Part shown: positions 15,481-23,219 of the stretch, piece after piece
Numbering within the stretch: the stretch's first letter is position 1
How the letters are laid out: each line of letters starts with the position of its first letter
Source of the DNA: Bacteroidota bacterium
GTDB taxonomy: Bacteria > Bacteroidota > Bacteroidia > Chitinophagales > Chitinophagaceae
Direction of reading: 5' to 3'
DNA: 32,174 bases
NCBI GenBank assembly: GCA_013288745.1
Contig: JABDBG010000026.1
Coordinates: forward strand, 1 to 32,174
Program-made: the position numbers and the translations under genes
The notes under the pieces: generated by a model
The model's database searches: none
What the model was told of the DNA's origin: nothing
The model's input: only the letters and a program-made list of their open reading frames with translations

Positions 15481-18099
15481 TTAGTGGTTATTACTAGCTA
15501 ACACGACCGTATTTTTAAAGTCTTTAGTTTTACCACTGAGGTCAAATATTTTTGTGTACACGATATAAGTACCTTCTATTAATTGCCTGTTTTTTTCACC
15601 CAGGCCATCCCAGATAAATTTACCATCTATACCACACAATGCATTTTGTTGTAAGGTTCTTACCATCTTTCCCGCTGCATCAAATATTACGATATTGGCT
15701 ACGTAACCTGTTTCAGGAAAGCTATATTCAATGGTCACGAAATCATCAATGCCATCGTTGTTTGGAGAAAATATTTCCGGATAAACTGTTATTTGTCCTG
15801 CAGCATATTGATCGATTCTGTATTGAGAGTTTTTATAAGTTGGCGTACCATAACCAATATTTGTAGCAGCGGAATGCCAGTTATCTTCTGACTGGGTTGG
15901 CGCATCATAATTAATTCTCTCCAATGAAACACCTTGTGTATTATCGAGTAATTGAAATTGCCAGCTATCATAGTATTGCAATTCATCTACAATATTTCCT
16001 TGTGTATTTAAAATAATAGCATCACCGTTTGCATCGTTGAATGGGGGCATGGTATTTATTTGTACAAATGCATCAGGGTTCTGTGCAACATATTGTGATT
16101 TTACAATTGAAGGGCTACTGGTAACTACAATATAATTTTGTGGAAACAATGAATAGTCATCACTTGTTAATTGTGCAATATTGCCAATCGTTCCGGAAGT
16201 ACTTCTATTAGCAATATATAATTGTTTTAGGTTAATGATCTTTTTACTACGATTATATAATTCTACATAATCAACACCATTGCCTTTTGGGTTATACAAT
16301 ATCTCATTAATAACAACATCAAAATTATTGGCCATAACACTTATCCCAACTCTTGCCGTATCACTAGTATTGATCACATTACCTGCACAATCAGTAATAT
16401 TTAATGCCGTAATAGTATAGGTTCTTTTGGCAGATAACGGTAGCGTTAGTTTTAAAGCGACCTTATCAAATAGAGGCCCAACGGCTATAGCGTTCAGCGG
16501 TGTACCTATGCCACCGCTGATAAAATAATTAGCTGCAACAGAAGCTTTGATGCTATCCAGCGGTTCATCAAAATACAAAGTAATATCTACACTGTCTTTG
16601 GCGAAGGCACGTAATAATCTCGGCGCATTCTGATCGGCATTTTTCGCATCAATAGAATTTATTTTTCCCGGCGTTCCTCCATTTACATTTGTACTTGCTT
16701 TCCAGTTAGAATAGCCATTGCATGGGTTTTTTGTATCGATCATTTCTAATGACCAGCCGCCTTGTTCCTTCAAGGCATTTTGATACCAGGCGGAAGAATA
16801 GTTAACGGCATGCATAATTTTTCCTGCCGGACTTTTCAATATCAACAGATCGCCGGTATTCAATAAAGAAGGGAAATTTGTTACAGAGATAGTAGGCCCA
16901 AACAATAGCATGGCATTTACGGCACTCCCGGTACATACAATAACAAAACTGTTGGGTTGTAAAATGAAATTAGGCATCGGTCCACTTTGTACGGTAGTGT
17001 CTCCAATGGTGAATCCTTGTAAATTAATTGCGTAAGCAGAAGTGTTTTTTAATTCGATCCATTCATTGTTGGGTAGTCCTACTACCGGTGTTGGGTCGGC
17101 CATAATTTCATCAATGATAATATCGTATTGTTGTGGCGTATATAAACTAAACAATGCCGTTGCTGTGCCAATGGCATTTCCTGCCAGGTCTTTCACATCA
17201 TTTACGGTTAGCGTGCAACTGATACCATTGGGAATTTTGTTAGCAAAAGTTAAATGTATCAATGCCGCATTCGCTGGATCCTGCGTAGCAGAAACCGGCC
17301 CGCCTAAATTGTTATCGGCTATATAATTTGTGAGTTGTTGACTGCTTACATTATCTACGGGCTCATTAAAAAGTACATCTAGCGTTGTACTTGAGATAGC
17401 TGTGACAGATAAAATAACAGGCGGCGTTATATCGGGCACATATGGTGTAACAATTATATCATCAAAGAAATGCCGTTTAAAAAAACTGGCTGTGCTTTGT
17501 TTAACCAGAATGCCAAAATAGGATGAAGTGCTATAAGTGTTATCCGTGACAGCGCCTTCAGTAAAATAGCTATTGCCCGTTCCCGTTAGGTCTCTGTATA
17601 AGGTCCATTGGTTTGCGGCATTTAAAACAACTTTTATTTTAACTACATTATTACTGGTATTCAAAATGCCATCAACGCCATCGATCAATTTAGTTATACT
17701 ACCTGTTGCATCTTTTCGATATAAACAAATATCATCGCTGGTATTACCTATGCGCACAAAATATCCTGTAGTAGTAGATTGTTTGATATTGCTTGATGAC
17801 GCAGTTAAATAAACATCTACATAATTGGCAGAGGAAGTATTAAAACCAAGTTTTGTGTAAAATTCCCATTGTGCAGTTGTGGCTAATGTGCTCGGAGTGC
17901 TTAAATAAAATGTATCGTTAGCTAATGTATCATTGCTTTGCAACTGATACGATGAATTAATGATCCAATTGCTGGTATCTCCGATCCATTTTGGAGCGCT
18001 TGTAAAATTGCTATCAGTAAAACTTTCGGTAAACTGAGCCTCTGAAACTGCAGAAAGGAGCAATAATAAGGGTAAAAAGCAAAGTAATTTTTTATTCAT
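15481..18099 (-). CDS. Secreted lamin-tail-domain protein with gliding/FlgD-like C-terminal domain
   Basis: An 872-residue exported protein. A signal peptide (about 1-21, ending SEAQF) precedes a concanavalin-like beta region. Bacterial Ig/SbsA-like repeats follow (DITPPVILSVTAISSTTLDV near 225 and a second near 490), alternating with two lamin-tail domains (IIDEIMADPTPVVG...WIELKN near 330 and VINEILYNPKGNGVDYVELYN near 595). A C-terminal FlgD/CHU_C-like domain (SPNNDGIDDF near 795, WDGLGEKNRQLIEGTY) completes it. Such C-terminal domains often act as type IX secretion sorting signals, so outer-surface display or release is inferred. Lamin-tail domains in bacteria are often linked to secreted nucleases or adhesins; no nuclease domain is visible here. 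It diverges from the asd leader. Confidence 0.85.
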   Translation of the reverse strand: MNKKLLCFLPLLLLLSAVSEAQFTESFTDSNFTSAPKWIGDTSNWIINSSYQLQSNDTLANDTFYLSTPSTLATTAQWEFYTKLGFNTSSANYVDVYLTASSSNIKQSTTTGYFVRIGNTSDDICLYRKDATGSITKLIDGVDGILNTSNNVVKIKVVLNAANQWTLYRDLTGTGNSYFTEGAVTDNTYSTSSYFGILVKQSTASFFKRHFFDDIIVTPYVPDITPPVILSVTAISSTTLDVLFNEPVDNVSSQQLTNYIADNNLGGPVSATQDPANAALIHLTFANKIPNGISCTLTVNDVKDLAGNAIGTATALFSLYTPQQYDIIIDEIMADPTPVVGLPNNEWIELKNTSAYAINLQGFTIGDTTVQSGPMPNFILQPNSFVIVCTGSAVNAMLLFGPTISVTNFPSLLNTGDLLILKSPAGKIMHAVNYSSAWYQNALKEQGGWSLEMIDTKNPCNGYSNWKASTNVNGGTPGKINSIDAKNADQNAPRLLRAFAKDSVDITLYFDEPLDSIKASVAANYFISGGIGTPLNAIAVGPLFDKVALKLTLPLSAKRTYTITALNITDCAGNVINTSDTARVGISVMANNFDVVINEILYNPKGNGVDYVELYNRSKKIINLKQLYIANRSTSGTIGNIAQLTSDDYSLFPQNYIVVTSSPSIVKSQYVAQNPDAFVQINTMPPFNDANGDAIILNTQGNIVDELQYYDSWQFQLLDNTQGVSLERINYDAPTQSEDNWHSAATNIGYGTPTYKNSQYRIDQYAAGQITVYPEIFSPNNDGIDDFVTIEYSFPETGYVANIVIFDAAGKMVRTLQQNALCGIDGKFIWDGLGEKNRQLIEGTYIVYTKIFDLSGKTKDFKNTVVLASNNH

Positions 18100-18187
18100 A
18101 GTAGTGGGGGTTGCCTTAAAGTTAACGACTTTATTGAATTAGCCATAAAATTGCTAAAAGAGCCATTTTAAAAATATTTTTTAATGT

Positions 18188-18219
18188 TTTGGGAGATATA
18201 TGATTTGTTGCTACTTTTG
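18188..18219 (+). promoter_or_regulatory. Promoter of the asd leader transcript
   Basis: TTTG at 18188-18191, a 20-nt spacer and TACTTTTG at 18212-18219 fit the Bacteroidota promoter consensus. Transcription is predicted to start near 18223, only one or two bases before the leader ATG, so the leader would be translated from an almost leaderless mRNA. A second in-frame ATG lies at 18230. Confidence 0.7.
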
Positions 18220-18223
18220 TGCC

Positions 18224-18286
18224 ATGTTTATGATTATCAAACAAATTAAGATTACCAAGAAGCATTCCGACAAGCGGGAGGGTTAA
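18224..18286 (+). CDS. Candidate leader peptide of asd
   Basis: A 20-codon ORF reading MFMIIKQIKITKKHSDKREG, with stop TAA at 18284-18286. It contains five Lys, four Ile, two Met and one Thr codon, all end products of the aspartate pathway that Asd feeds, concentrated in codons 1-13. It lies between a promoter and an intrinsic terminator upstream of asd, with its last two codons and stop inside one arm of a competing RNA structure. This is the arrangement of an attenuator leader peptide such as thrL. AT-rich DNA favours Lys and Ile codons anyway, so composition alone would not be proof. Confidence 0.65.
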   Translation: MFMIIKQIKITKKHSDKREG

Positions 18287-18348
18287 CGGTGTTTTGTTTG
18301 TTCTACAATATTCACAAGCCTTCCAGTAAAATGGGAGGCTTATTTTTT
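18265..18348 (+). promoter_or_regulatory. Transcription attenuator upstream of asd (three competing RNA pairings)
   Basis: Terminator: AAGCCTTCC (18316-18324) pairs with GGGAGGCTT (18333-18341), 9 bp with an 8-nt loop, followed by T6 (18343-18348). Antiterminator: GGGAGGGTT (18276-18284), which differs from the terminator's 3' arm by one base, can pair with the same 18316-18324 segment. Protector: TTCCG (18265-18269) can pair with CGGGA (18275-18279). The antiterminator arm overlaps the leader peptide's final codons and stop. A ribosome finishing the leader would hide it and allow termination; a ribosome stalled at the Ile/Lys/Thr codons would free it and allow asd transcription. No other plus-strand gene lies upstream that this terminator could serve. 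Confidence 0.72.
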
Positions 18349-18373
18349 AACACTCATATATAAAAACAAAAAA

Positions 18374-19363
18374 ATGAAAGTAGCTGTAGTAGGCGCTACC
18401 GGTTTGGTAGGTAGTAAAATGTTGCAGGTTTTAGCGGAAAGAAATTTTCCGGTAGATGAATTAATCCCTGTTGCCTCTGAAAGATCAATTGGTAAAGAAG
18501 TTGAATTTAAAGGAAAGAAGTATAAGATCGTTGGCTATGCTGATGCTATTGCTGCTAAACCGCATATTGCAATTTTTTCTGCCGGAGGCGGAACGTCATT
18601 AGAACTTGCTCCTAAGTTTGCCGAAGCTGGTATTACAGTAATTGACAATTCATCTGCATGGCGCATGGACCCTACTAAAAAATTAGTAGTGCCTGAAGTT
18701 AATGCCAATGTATTAACGAAAACAGATAAGATCATCGCAAACCCTAATTGTTCTACGATTCAATTAGTAGTGGTATTAAAACCATTGCATGAAAAATATA
18801 AAATTAAAAGAGTAGTGGTATCAACTTACCAAAGTGTTACCGGTACGGGTGTTAAGGCGGTCGATCAGTTAATGAACGAAAGAAAAGGGATACAGGGAGA
18901 AATGGCATATAAATATCCTATCGATCTGAATGCAATACCGCAGATAGATGTATTCCTTGATAATGGTTACACTAAAGAGGAAATGAAAATGACCAATGAA
19001 ACAAAGAAGATCATAGGTGATGATTCTATCAAGCTAACAGCTACTACTGTACGTATACCGGTAATAGGCGGGCACAGCGAAAGCGTGAACATTGAATTCG
19101 AAAAAGATTTTGATCTGAAAGAATTAAGGGATCTTTTGAGCAAGGCGCCTGGTGTTGTTGTTGAAGATGATATTGCGAACAACATTTACCCAATGCCATT
19201 AACAGCGCACGAAAAAGATGAAACTTTTGTAGGAAGGATCAGAAGAGATGAAACACAAGCTAACACGCTAAACTGTTGGATAGTTAGTGATAATCTGCGT
19301 AAAGGCGCAGCTACAAATGCTGTACAGATCGCTGAATATCTATTAGCGAACAAATTGGTATAA
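18374..19363 (+). CDS. asd: Aspartate-semialdehyde dehydrogenase
   Basis: A complete 329-residue enzyme that reduces aspartyl phosphate to aspartate semialdehyde with NADPH, the branch point to lysine/diaminopimelate, methionine, threonine and isoleucine. The N-terminal nucleotide motif is GATGLVGSKM (7-16). The catalytic Cys is C126 in NPNCSTIQ, and the substrate Arg/His region is VRIPVIGGHSE. It starts 25 nt after an intrinsic terminator preceded by a leader ORF, so attenuation control is proposed. A strong terminator follows and no pathway partner is adjacent. Confidence 0.96.
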   Translation: MKVAVVGATGLVGSKMLQVLAERNFPVDELIPVASERSIGKEVEFKGKKYKIVGYADAIAAKPHIAIFSAGGGTSLELAPKFAEAGITVIDNSSAWRMDPTKKLVVPEVNANVLTKTDKIIANPNCSTIQLVVVLKPLHEKYKIKRVVVSTYQSVTGTGVKAVDQLMNERKGIQGEMAYKYPIDLNAIPQIDVFLDNGYTKEEMKMTNETKKIIGDDSIKLTATTVRIPVIGGHSESVNIEFEKDFDLKELRDLLSKAPGVVVEDDIANNIYPMPLTAHEKDETFVGRIRRDETQANTLNCWIVSDNLRKGAATNAVQIAEYLLANKLV

Positions 19364-19380
19364 CATATCCTAATTTAGGT

Positions 19381-19410
19381 AAAAGGCTCCGGTAACTCCG
19401 GAGCTTTTTT
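19381..19410 (+). terminator. Intrinsic terminator of asd
   Basis: GCTCCGG (19386-19392) pairs with CCGGAGC (19398-19404) around a 5-nt loop and is followed by T6 to 19410, with A's on the 5' side. Confidence 0.88.
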
Positions 19411-19473
19411 GTTGATTATAAAGCCAATATCGCCGCTTGTGTAATAGCGGTTAACAAATAGATAACAAAGCAG

Positions 19474-19481
19474 TATTTTTG
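19474..19481 (+). promoter_or_regulatory. -7 promoter element of the glycosyltransferase gene
   Basis: TATTTTTG matches TAnnTTTG exactly, 32 nt before the start codon and after the asd terminator. The -33 region is weak. Confidence 0.5.
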
Positions 19482-19513
19482 CAGGGCAACAAAAAAGATC
19501 GCTTTAATTAAAT

Positions 19514-20617
19514 ATGCTCACAGAAATACGACGAAAAAAAATTTTATTGGATTTTGAGCGAATGCGGGACCTCTATACCGGTTTTTACAATTTCAATCTA
19601 AATTTCGGACGGTCACTTTTAAAATTGGCTTCTGATAAATTCGATTTCAGTTTTTATATGGTTCCCTGGCAAGAGGGACTCTTTGGAAAAAATAATCATT
19701 ACGAAAGTGAAACGTATACTAAGTCTGAGAAAAATCGTTTTGTGCAATTTTTTCAGAAAGAAAAAAAACGTGGTGAGTATGATATTATTCATATATCTGA
19801 TCAGCATTCCACTTTTCAGCCGGGCGATACAAAGGCGAAAATTATTCTTACCATACATGACCTCAATTATCTAACGGAAGAAAGTCCGGATGTAAAATCT
19901 ATTGAAAAAGAAAATCAAAAACATCAGCGTATTATTGATAAGGCCGATCATATTGTATGCATCTCCAATTTTTCACGCGATACTGTTTTAGCAAATCTTG
20001 ACATAAAGAATAAACCGATAGATGTAATTTACCAGGGTTGTACTTTAGAAGAATTGCCTGTTTTGAATAAACCGCGTTACTTACCTAAGCGCCGTTTTTT
20101 ATTTGCTATCAGTAACCTGTATCCCAAAAAAAATTTCCATGTTTTACCTTGCCTGTTAATTGGAAATGACCTGGAACTTATTATTTCGGGTATCGTTGAA
20201 CATCCCCGTCAAAGAGCCTATGTAAAAGTTATTATGGAAAATGCCAGGATGCATGGTGTGGCAGACAGGGTTATCATTACGGGGCCCGTATCAGATAATG
20301 AAAAGCAATGGTATTATAAAAATTGTATGGCTTTTATGTTTCCTTCTTTAGCAGAAGGCTTTGGTATTCCGCCTTTAGAAGCCATGTATTTTGGAAAGCC
20401 CGTATTTGCATCTACCTGTACATCGATCCCTGAAATTTGTGGTGATGTGGCCTACTATTTTAAAAGTTTTGAACCTGCTGAAATGATCACTGTTTTTAAA
20501 GAAGGCATGCTCCATTATGAAACGGTTAAGCCAATACAGAAAATAAAAGACAGGCACGATTTTTTTAGTTGGGATAGAACAGCCAGTGCATATATCGACT
20601 TGTACGAAAAATTATAG
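19514..20617 (+). CDS. Family 4-type glycosyltransferase (GT-B fold)
   Basis: A 367-residue retaining glycosyltransferase of the GT4 type, adding a sugar from a nucleotide donor to a glycan or lipid acceptor. The N-terminal domain carries DYIIH-like and TIHDLNYL segments and a HIVCISNFSRDTV motif typical of acceptor-side loops. The C-terminal domain has the donor-site E-x7-E motif in AEGFGIPPLEAMYFGKPV. No signal peptide or membrane segment is visible, so it is cytosolic or peripheral. It stands alone rather than in a polysaccharide cluster, so the product cannot be named. An A8 run near its start is read through in frame. Confidence 0.9.
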   Translation: MLTEIRRKKILLDFERMRDLYTGFYNFNLNFGRSLLKLASDKFDFSFYMVPWQEGLFGKNNHYESETYTKSEKNRFVQFFQKEKKRGEYDIIHISDQHSTFQPGDTKAKIILTIHDLNYLTEESPDVKSIEKENQKHQRIIDKADHIVCISNFSRDTVLANLDIKNKPIDVIYQGCTLEELPVLNKPRYLPKRRFLFAISNLYPKKNFHVLPCLLIGNDLELIISGIVEHPRQRAYVKVIMENARMHGVADRVIITGPVSDNEKQWYYKNCMAFMFPSLAEGFGIPPLEAMYFGKPVFASTCTSIPEICGDVAYYFKSFEPAEMITVFKEGMLHYETVKPIQKIKDRHDFFSWDRTASAYIDLYEKL

Positions 20618-20638
20618 ATATTAAATGAGCAATAATAA

Positions 20639-20669
20639 AAGAGCCGCTATTTATTTAACAGCGGCTCTT
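20639..20669. terminator. Terminator between the convergent glycosyltransferase and korB genes
   Basis: AAGAGCCGCT (20639-20648) and AGCGGCTCTT (20660-20669) form a perfect 10-bp stem with an 11-nt loop. Flanking A/T-rich DNA on both sides suits both convergent genes. Confidence 0.8.
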
Positions 20670-20688
20670 CATATTTTTAAAATTGGTA

Positions 20689-21738
20689 TTAACCTATTGT
20701 CCAGGTCTCGCTACCTTTTAATAATTTATCCAGATCTCCTTTGCCTTTTTTAGCAATGGCTTCTTCAATTTGCATTGCCATCACATCTTCGTAACAAGCT
20801 CTGTCAGTTTCGTAGAACACACCAAATGGACGCGGTAAATGGCCTTCTACTCTTGGATCGTCAAACATGCGAACCAATATCTGAGCTTTATAAAAATCTC
20901 TTTCATCGTGTATCCATAAGTCATTGATGCTTGCATCTTTTCCTATTTCAACAATAACCGGTTTAAAGCCATCTAATTTAATTCCTTTATTCTGCGTAGC
21001 ACCAAAGATCAATGGTTTGCCTTGCTCTAAGAACAAAACTTCTTCGGCCTTTGTTCCTTTTTCAGTAAATGTTTCAAAAGCACCATCGTTAAAAATGTTA
21101 CAGTTTTGATAGATCTCTAATAAAGAAGCACCCTTATGCGCTTGCGCACGTAACAGCATTGCCTGTAAGTGCTTAGGATCTCTGTCCATGCTTCTTGCAA
21201 TAAAACTTGCATCTGCACCTAGAGCTAATGCTAATGGATTAAATGGATGATCGATACTTCCCATTGGCGTACTCTTTGTGACCTTATTCTTTTCTGAGGT
21301 AGGAGAGTATTGGCCTTTTGTTAAACCGTAGATCTGGTTATTGAAGATCAACAAATTAATATCAAAATTTCTGCGTAAAAAATGGATCGTATGGTTACCA
21401 CCGATACTTAGGCTATCTCCATCACCGCTAACAACCCAAACGCTTAATTCAGGTCTTGCAGCTTTTAAACCGCTGGCAATTGCAGCAGCTCTACCATGAA
21501 TGCTATGCATACCATAGGTATTCATGTAATAAGGAAAACGGCTGCTACAGCCAATCCCTGAAACTATTACAATATTTTCTTTAGGAATACCTAATGTAGG
21601 CATCACTTTTTGTACCTGTGCTAAAATTGAATAATCACCACAACCCGGGCACCAACGAACTTCCTGATCCGTTGCAAAATCTTTTGCGGTCAATACCGGC
21701 ATTGTTGTTTTCTCTGCTGCTGTTGTTATTTCGCTCAT
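20689..21738 (-). CDS. korB: 2-oxoacid:ferredoxin oxidoreductase, beta subunit (2-oxoglutarate type)
   Basis: A 349-residue thiamine-diphosphate-binding beta subunit. The cluster-binding CPGCGD motif is at 30-35 with a further Cys in GIGCSSRFPYY, and the TPP motif runs from GDGDSLSIGGNH to NNQIYGLTKGQ. The complex oxidatively decarboxylates a 2-oxoacid to acyl-CoA and reduces ferredoxin. The length and sequence fit the 2-oxoglutarate (Kor/Oor) branch best. The alpha subunit, usually adjacent, is absent from the neighbourhood (adk lies upstream, a convergent gene downstream), so it must be encoded elsewhere. Confidence 0.9.
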   Translation of the reverse strand: MSEITTAAEKTTMPVLTAKDFATDQEVRWCPGCGDYSILAQVQKVMPTLGIPKENIVIVSGIGCSSRFPYYMNTYGMHSIHGRAAAIASGLKAARPELSVWVVSGDGDSLSIGGNHTIHFLRRNFDINLLIFNNQIYGLTKGQYSPTSEKNKVTKSTPMGSIDHPFNPLALALGADASFIARSMDRDPKHLQAMLLRAQAHKGASLLEIYQNCNIFNDGAFETFTEKGTKAEEVLFLEQGKPLIFGATQNKGIKLDGFKPVIVEIGKDASINDLWIHDERDFYKAQILVRMFDDPRVEGHLPRPFGVFYETDRACYEDVMAMQIEEAIAKKGKGDLDKLLKGSETWTIG

Positions 21739-21863
21739 ATTACCTGTTGTTAAAGAGGGACTGCAAGGTACGAAGAATGCCCAATTTTTTAAAAACTTTA
21801 GTCTTAAATCGGGGTAATTCCAACGGATTTTAGTTAGGATAGCTTACGAAATACGGCATTTTG

Positions 21864-21904
21864 GCAAAAAAGAAGGGATCGAGGTATTATTTACTTCGAT
21901 CCCC
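21864..21904 (-). terminator. Intrinsic terminator of adk
   Basis: A 12-bp stem with one G-T wobble (21875-21886 with 21892-21903) closes a 5-nt loop. On the minus strand it is followed by a T6 run. It starts about 20 nt after the adk stop. Confidence 0.88.
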
Positions 21905-21924
21905 ATCAATAAATGCAATCGGTA

Positions 21925-22503
21925 CTATTTCAACTTAGCGTCAATTTCCTTAGAAATACTGGCAAATATCTCATCGATACTTCCTTCGCCTTCGATCATT
22001 TCTACTTTATTGAATTTTCTGTAATGTTCCGCAACCGCACTAGTTTCGTTATGATAAACATTAATCCTTTCTCTGATCACATTTTCATTTGTATCGTCGC
22101 TTCTTCCACTTGTTTGTCCGCGTTTTAGTAAGCGTTTTACCAATTCCTCTTCACTAACCTCCAGCGCTAACATCAGGCTGATAGAAGTTTTTTTTAATTC
22201 AAGTAATTTGTCCAAAGCATCTGCCTGTGCAGTTGTGCGCGGAAAACCATCAAATAAAAAACCAGCTACTTTTGGATTGGCATCTACTGCAGAGCTGATC
22301 ATTCCTATCACAACTTCGTTGGGAACAAGCTGTCCCTTATCCATAAAACTTTTGGCTTCCATTCCTAATGGCGTGCCCTGCTTTATTTCGCTGCGCAGCA
22401 AGTCTCCGGTGCTAAGGTGTTTTAAACCATATTTTTTTATTAGGTTTTCACTTTGAGTTCCTTTGCCACTGCCGGGAGGACCAAATAAAATTAAGTTGAA
22501 CAT
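21925..22503 (-). CDS. adk: Adenylate kinase
   Basis: A 192-residue short-form adenylate kinase, which interconverts AMP plus ATP with two ADP. The P-loop GPPGSGKGT is near residues 8-16, the AMP-binding STGDLLR follows, then GFPRTTAQA. The LID region (KRGQTSGRSDDTNENVIRERI, taken with its flanks) is short and lacks the zinc cysteines of long-form enzymes. The family opening MFNLILFGPPGSGKGTQ fixes the start. It has its own -7 box and terminator, so it is probably monocistronic. Confidence 0.97.
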   Translation of the reverse strand: MFNLILFGPPGSGKGTQSENLIKKYGLKHLSTGDLLRSEIKQGTPLGMEAKSFMDKGQLVPNEVVIGMISSAVDANPKVAGFLFDGFPRTTAQADALDKLLELKKTSISLMLALEVSEEELVKRLLKRGQTSGRSDDTNENVIRERINVYHNETSAVAEHYRKFNKVEMIEGEGSIDEIFASISKEIDAKLK

Positions 22504-22538
22504 AGTAATTTCTTGAGGCGCAAATATAGGAAATTACT
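22504..22538 (-). promoter_or_regulatory. adk promoter -7 box flanked by a 9-bp inverted repeat
   Basis: On the minus strand TATATTTG (22528-22521) is an exact TAnnTTTG match about 17 nt before the start codon. AGTAATTTC (22504-22512) and GAAATTACT (22530-22538) are perfect inverted copies flanking it, and the downstream copy abuts the ATG. This could be an operator straddling the promoter. Confidence 0.5.
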
Positions 22539-22561
22539 GAAAGAGCGAAAGCATGCCGATC

Positions 22562-23212
22562 TTAGTTAAGGATAACGATGCCATTTCTAATGGCGTATAT
22601 TACCAGGCCGATCCTTGATTTTACCTGTAGTTTTTCAAAAAGGTCGCCGCGATAGCCATCAACGGTACGCGGGCTTACACATAATTCGTCAGCGATCTCT
22701 TTGTAGGTTAATTCTGTGCAGGTGTATTTGAGGAAATCTATTTCGCGGTTGGTTAGTTTAATGAGGTTCTTTAAATCACTGCCATCATCATCAATTTTAT
22801 TGATCGCATTGATCAGTTTGCCACTTACAAGATCAGAATAATAGTAGCCTTTTTTCATTAGTGCAACGATGGCGTCTTGTAATTCAGAGGGTTCGCTGTC
22901 TTTTAAAAGATATCCTTTGGCACCGTTTTTCAACATACGTATAATAGAATTTTCATCATCATACATACTAAGTGCCAACGTTTTTATAGAAGGATGGTTT
23001 GTTTTGATCCAACCGGCAGTTTGGTATCCGTCCATTTCGGGCATATTGATATCAAGCAATACAATGTCAGGTAAAGATTTAGGTTGTAAGTTTTCGATAA
23101 AATGTTTTCCGTTGTCAGCTTCAAACAACACTTCATGGCCAAGATTTTTAACCAATGTCGCCAGGCCCTTACGTAATAATGCGTGGTCATCAACTAAAAC
23201 AATATTTGCCAT
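22562..23212 (-). CDS. NarL/FixJ-type response regulator
   Basis: A 216-residue two-domain regulator. The receiver domain has the acidic pair in LVDDHALLRKG, the phospho-acceptor Asp in LLDINMPEMDG near 53 and the conserved Lys in YLLKDSEP. The C-terminal LuxR-type helix-turn-helix (LTNREIDFLKYTCTELTYKEIADELCVSPRTVDGYR) binds DNA. It lies 7 nt downstream of the histidine kinase gene, its certain partner by context. Target genes are unknown. Confidence 0.94.
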   Translation of the reverse strand: MANIVLVDDHALLRKGLATLVKNLGHEVLFEADNGKHFIENLQPKSLPDIVLLDINMPEMDGYQTAGWIKTNHPSIKTLALSMYDDENSIIRMLKNGAKGYLLKDSEPSELQDAIVALMKKGYYYSDLVSGKLINAINKIDDDGSDLKNLIKLTNREIDFLKYTCTELTYKEIADELCVSPRTVDGYRGDLFEKLQVKSRIGLVIYAIRNGIVILN

Positions 23213-23219
23213 TTAGAGA

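Noticed and set aside
18316-18348. Terminator of an upstream gene rather than an attenuator
   Set aside because: The upstream neighbour is on the minus strand and starts at 18099; the only plus-strand ORF before the hairpin is the short leader.
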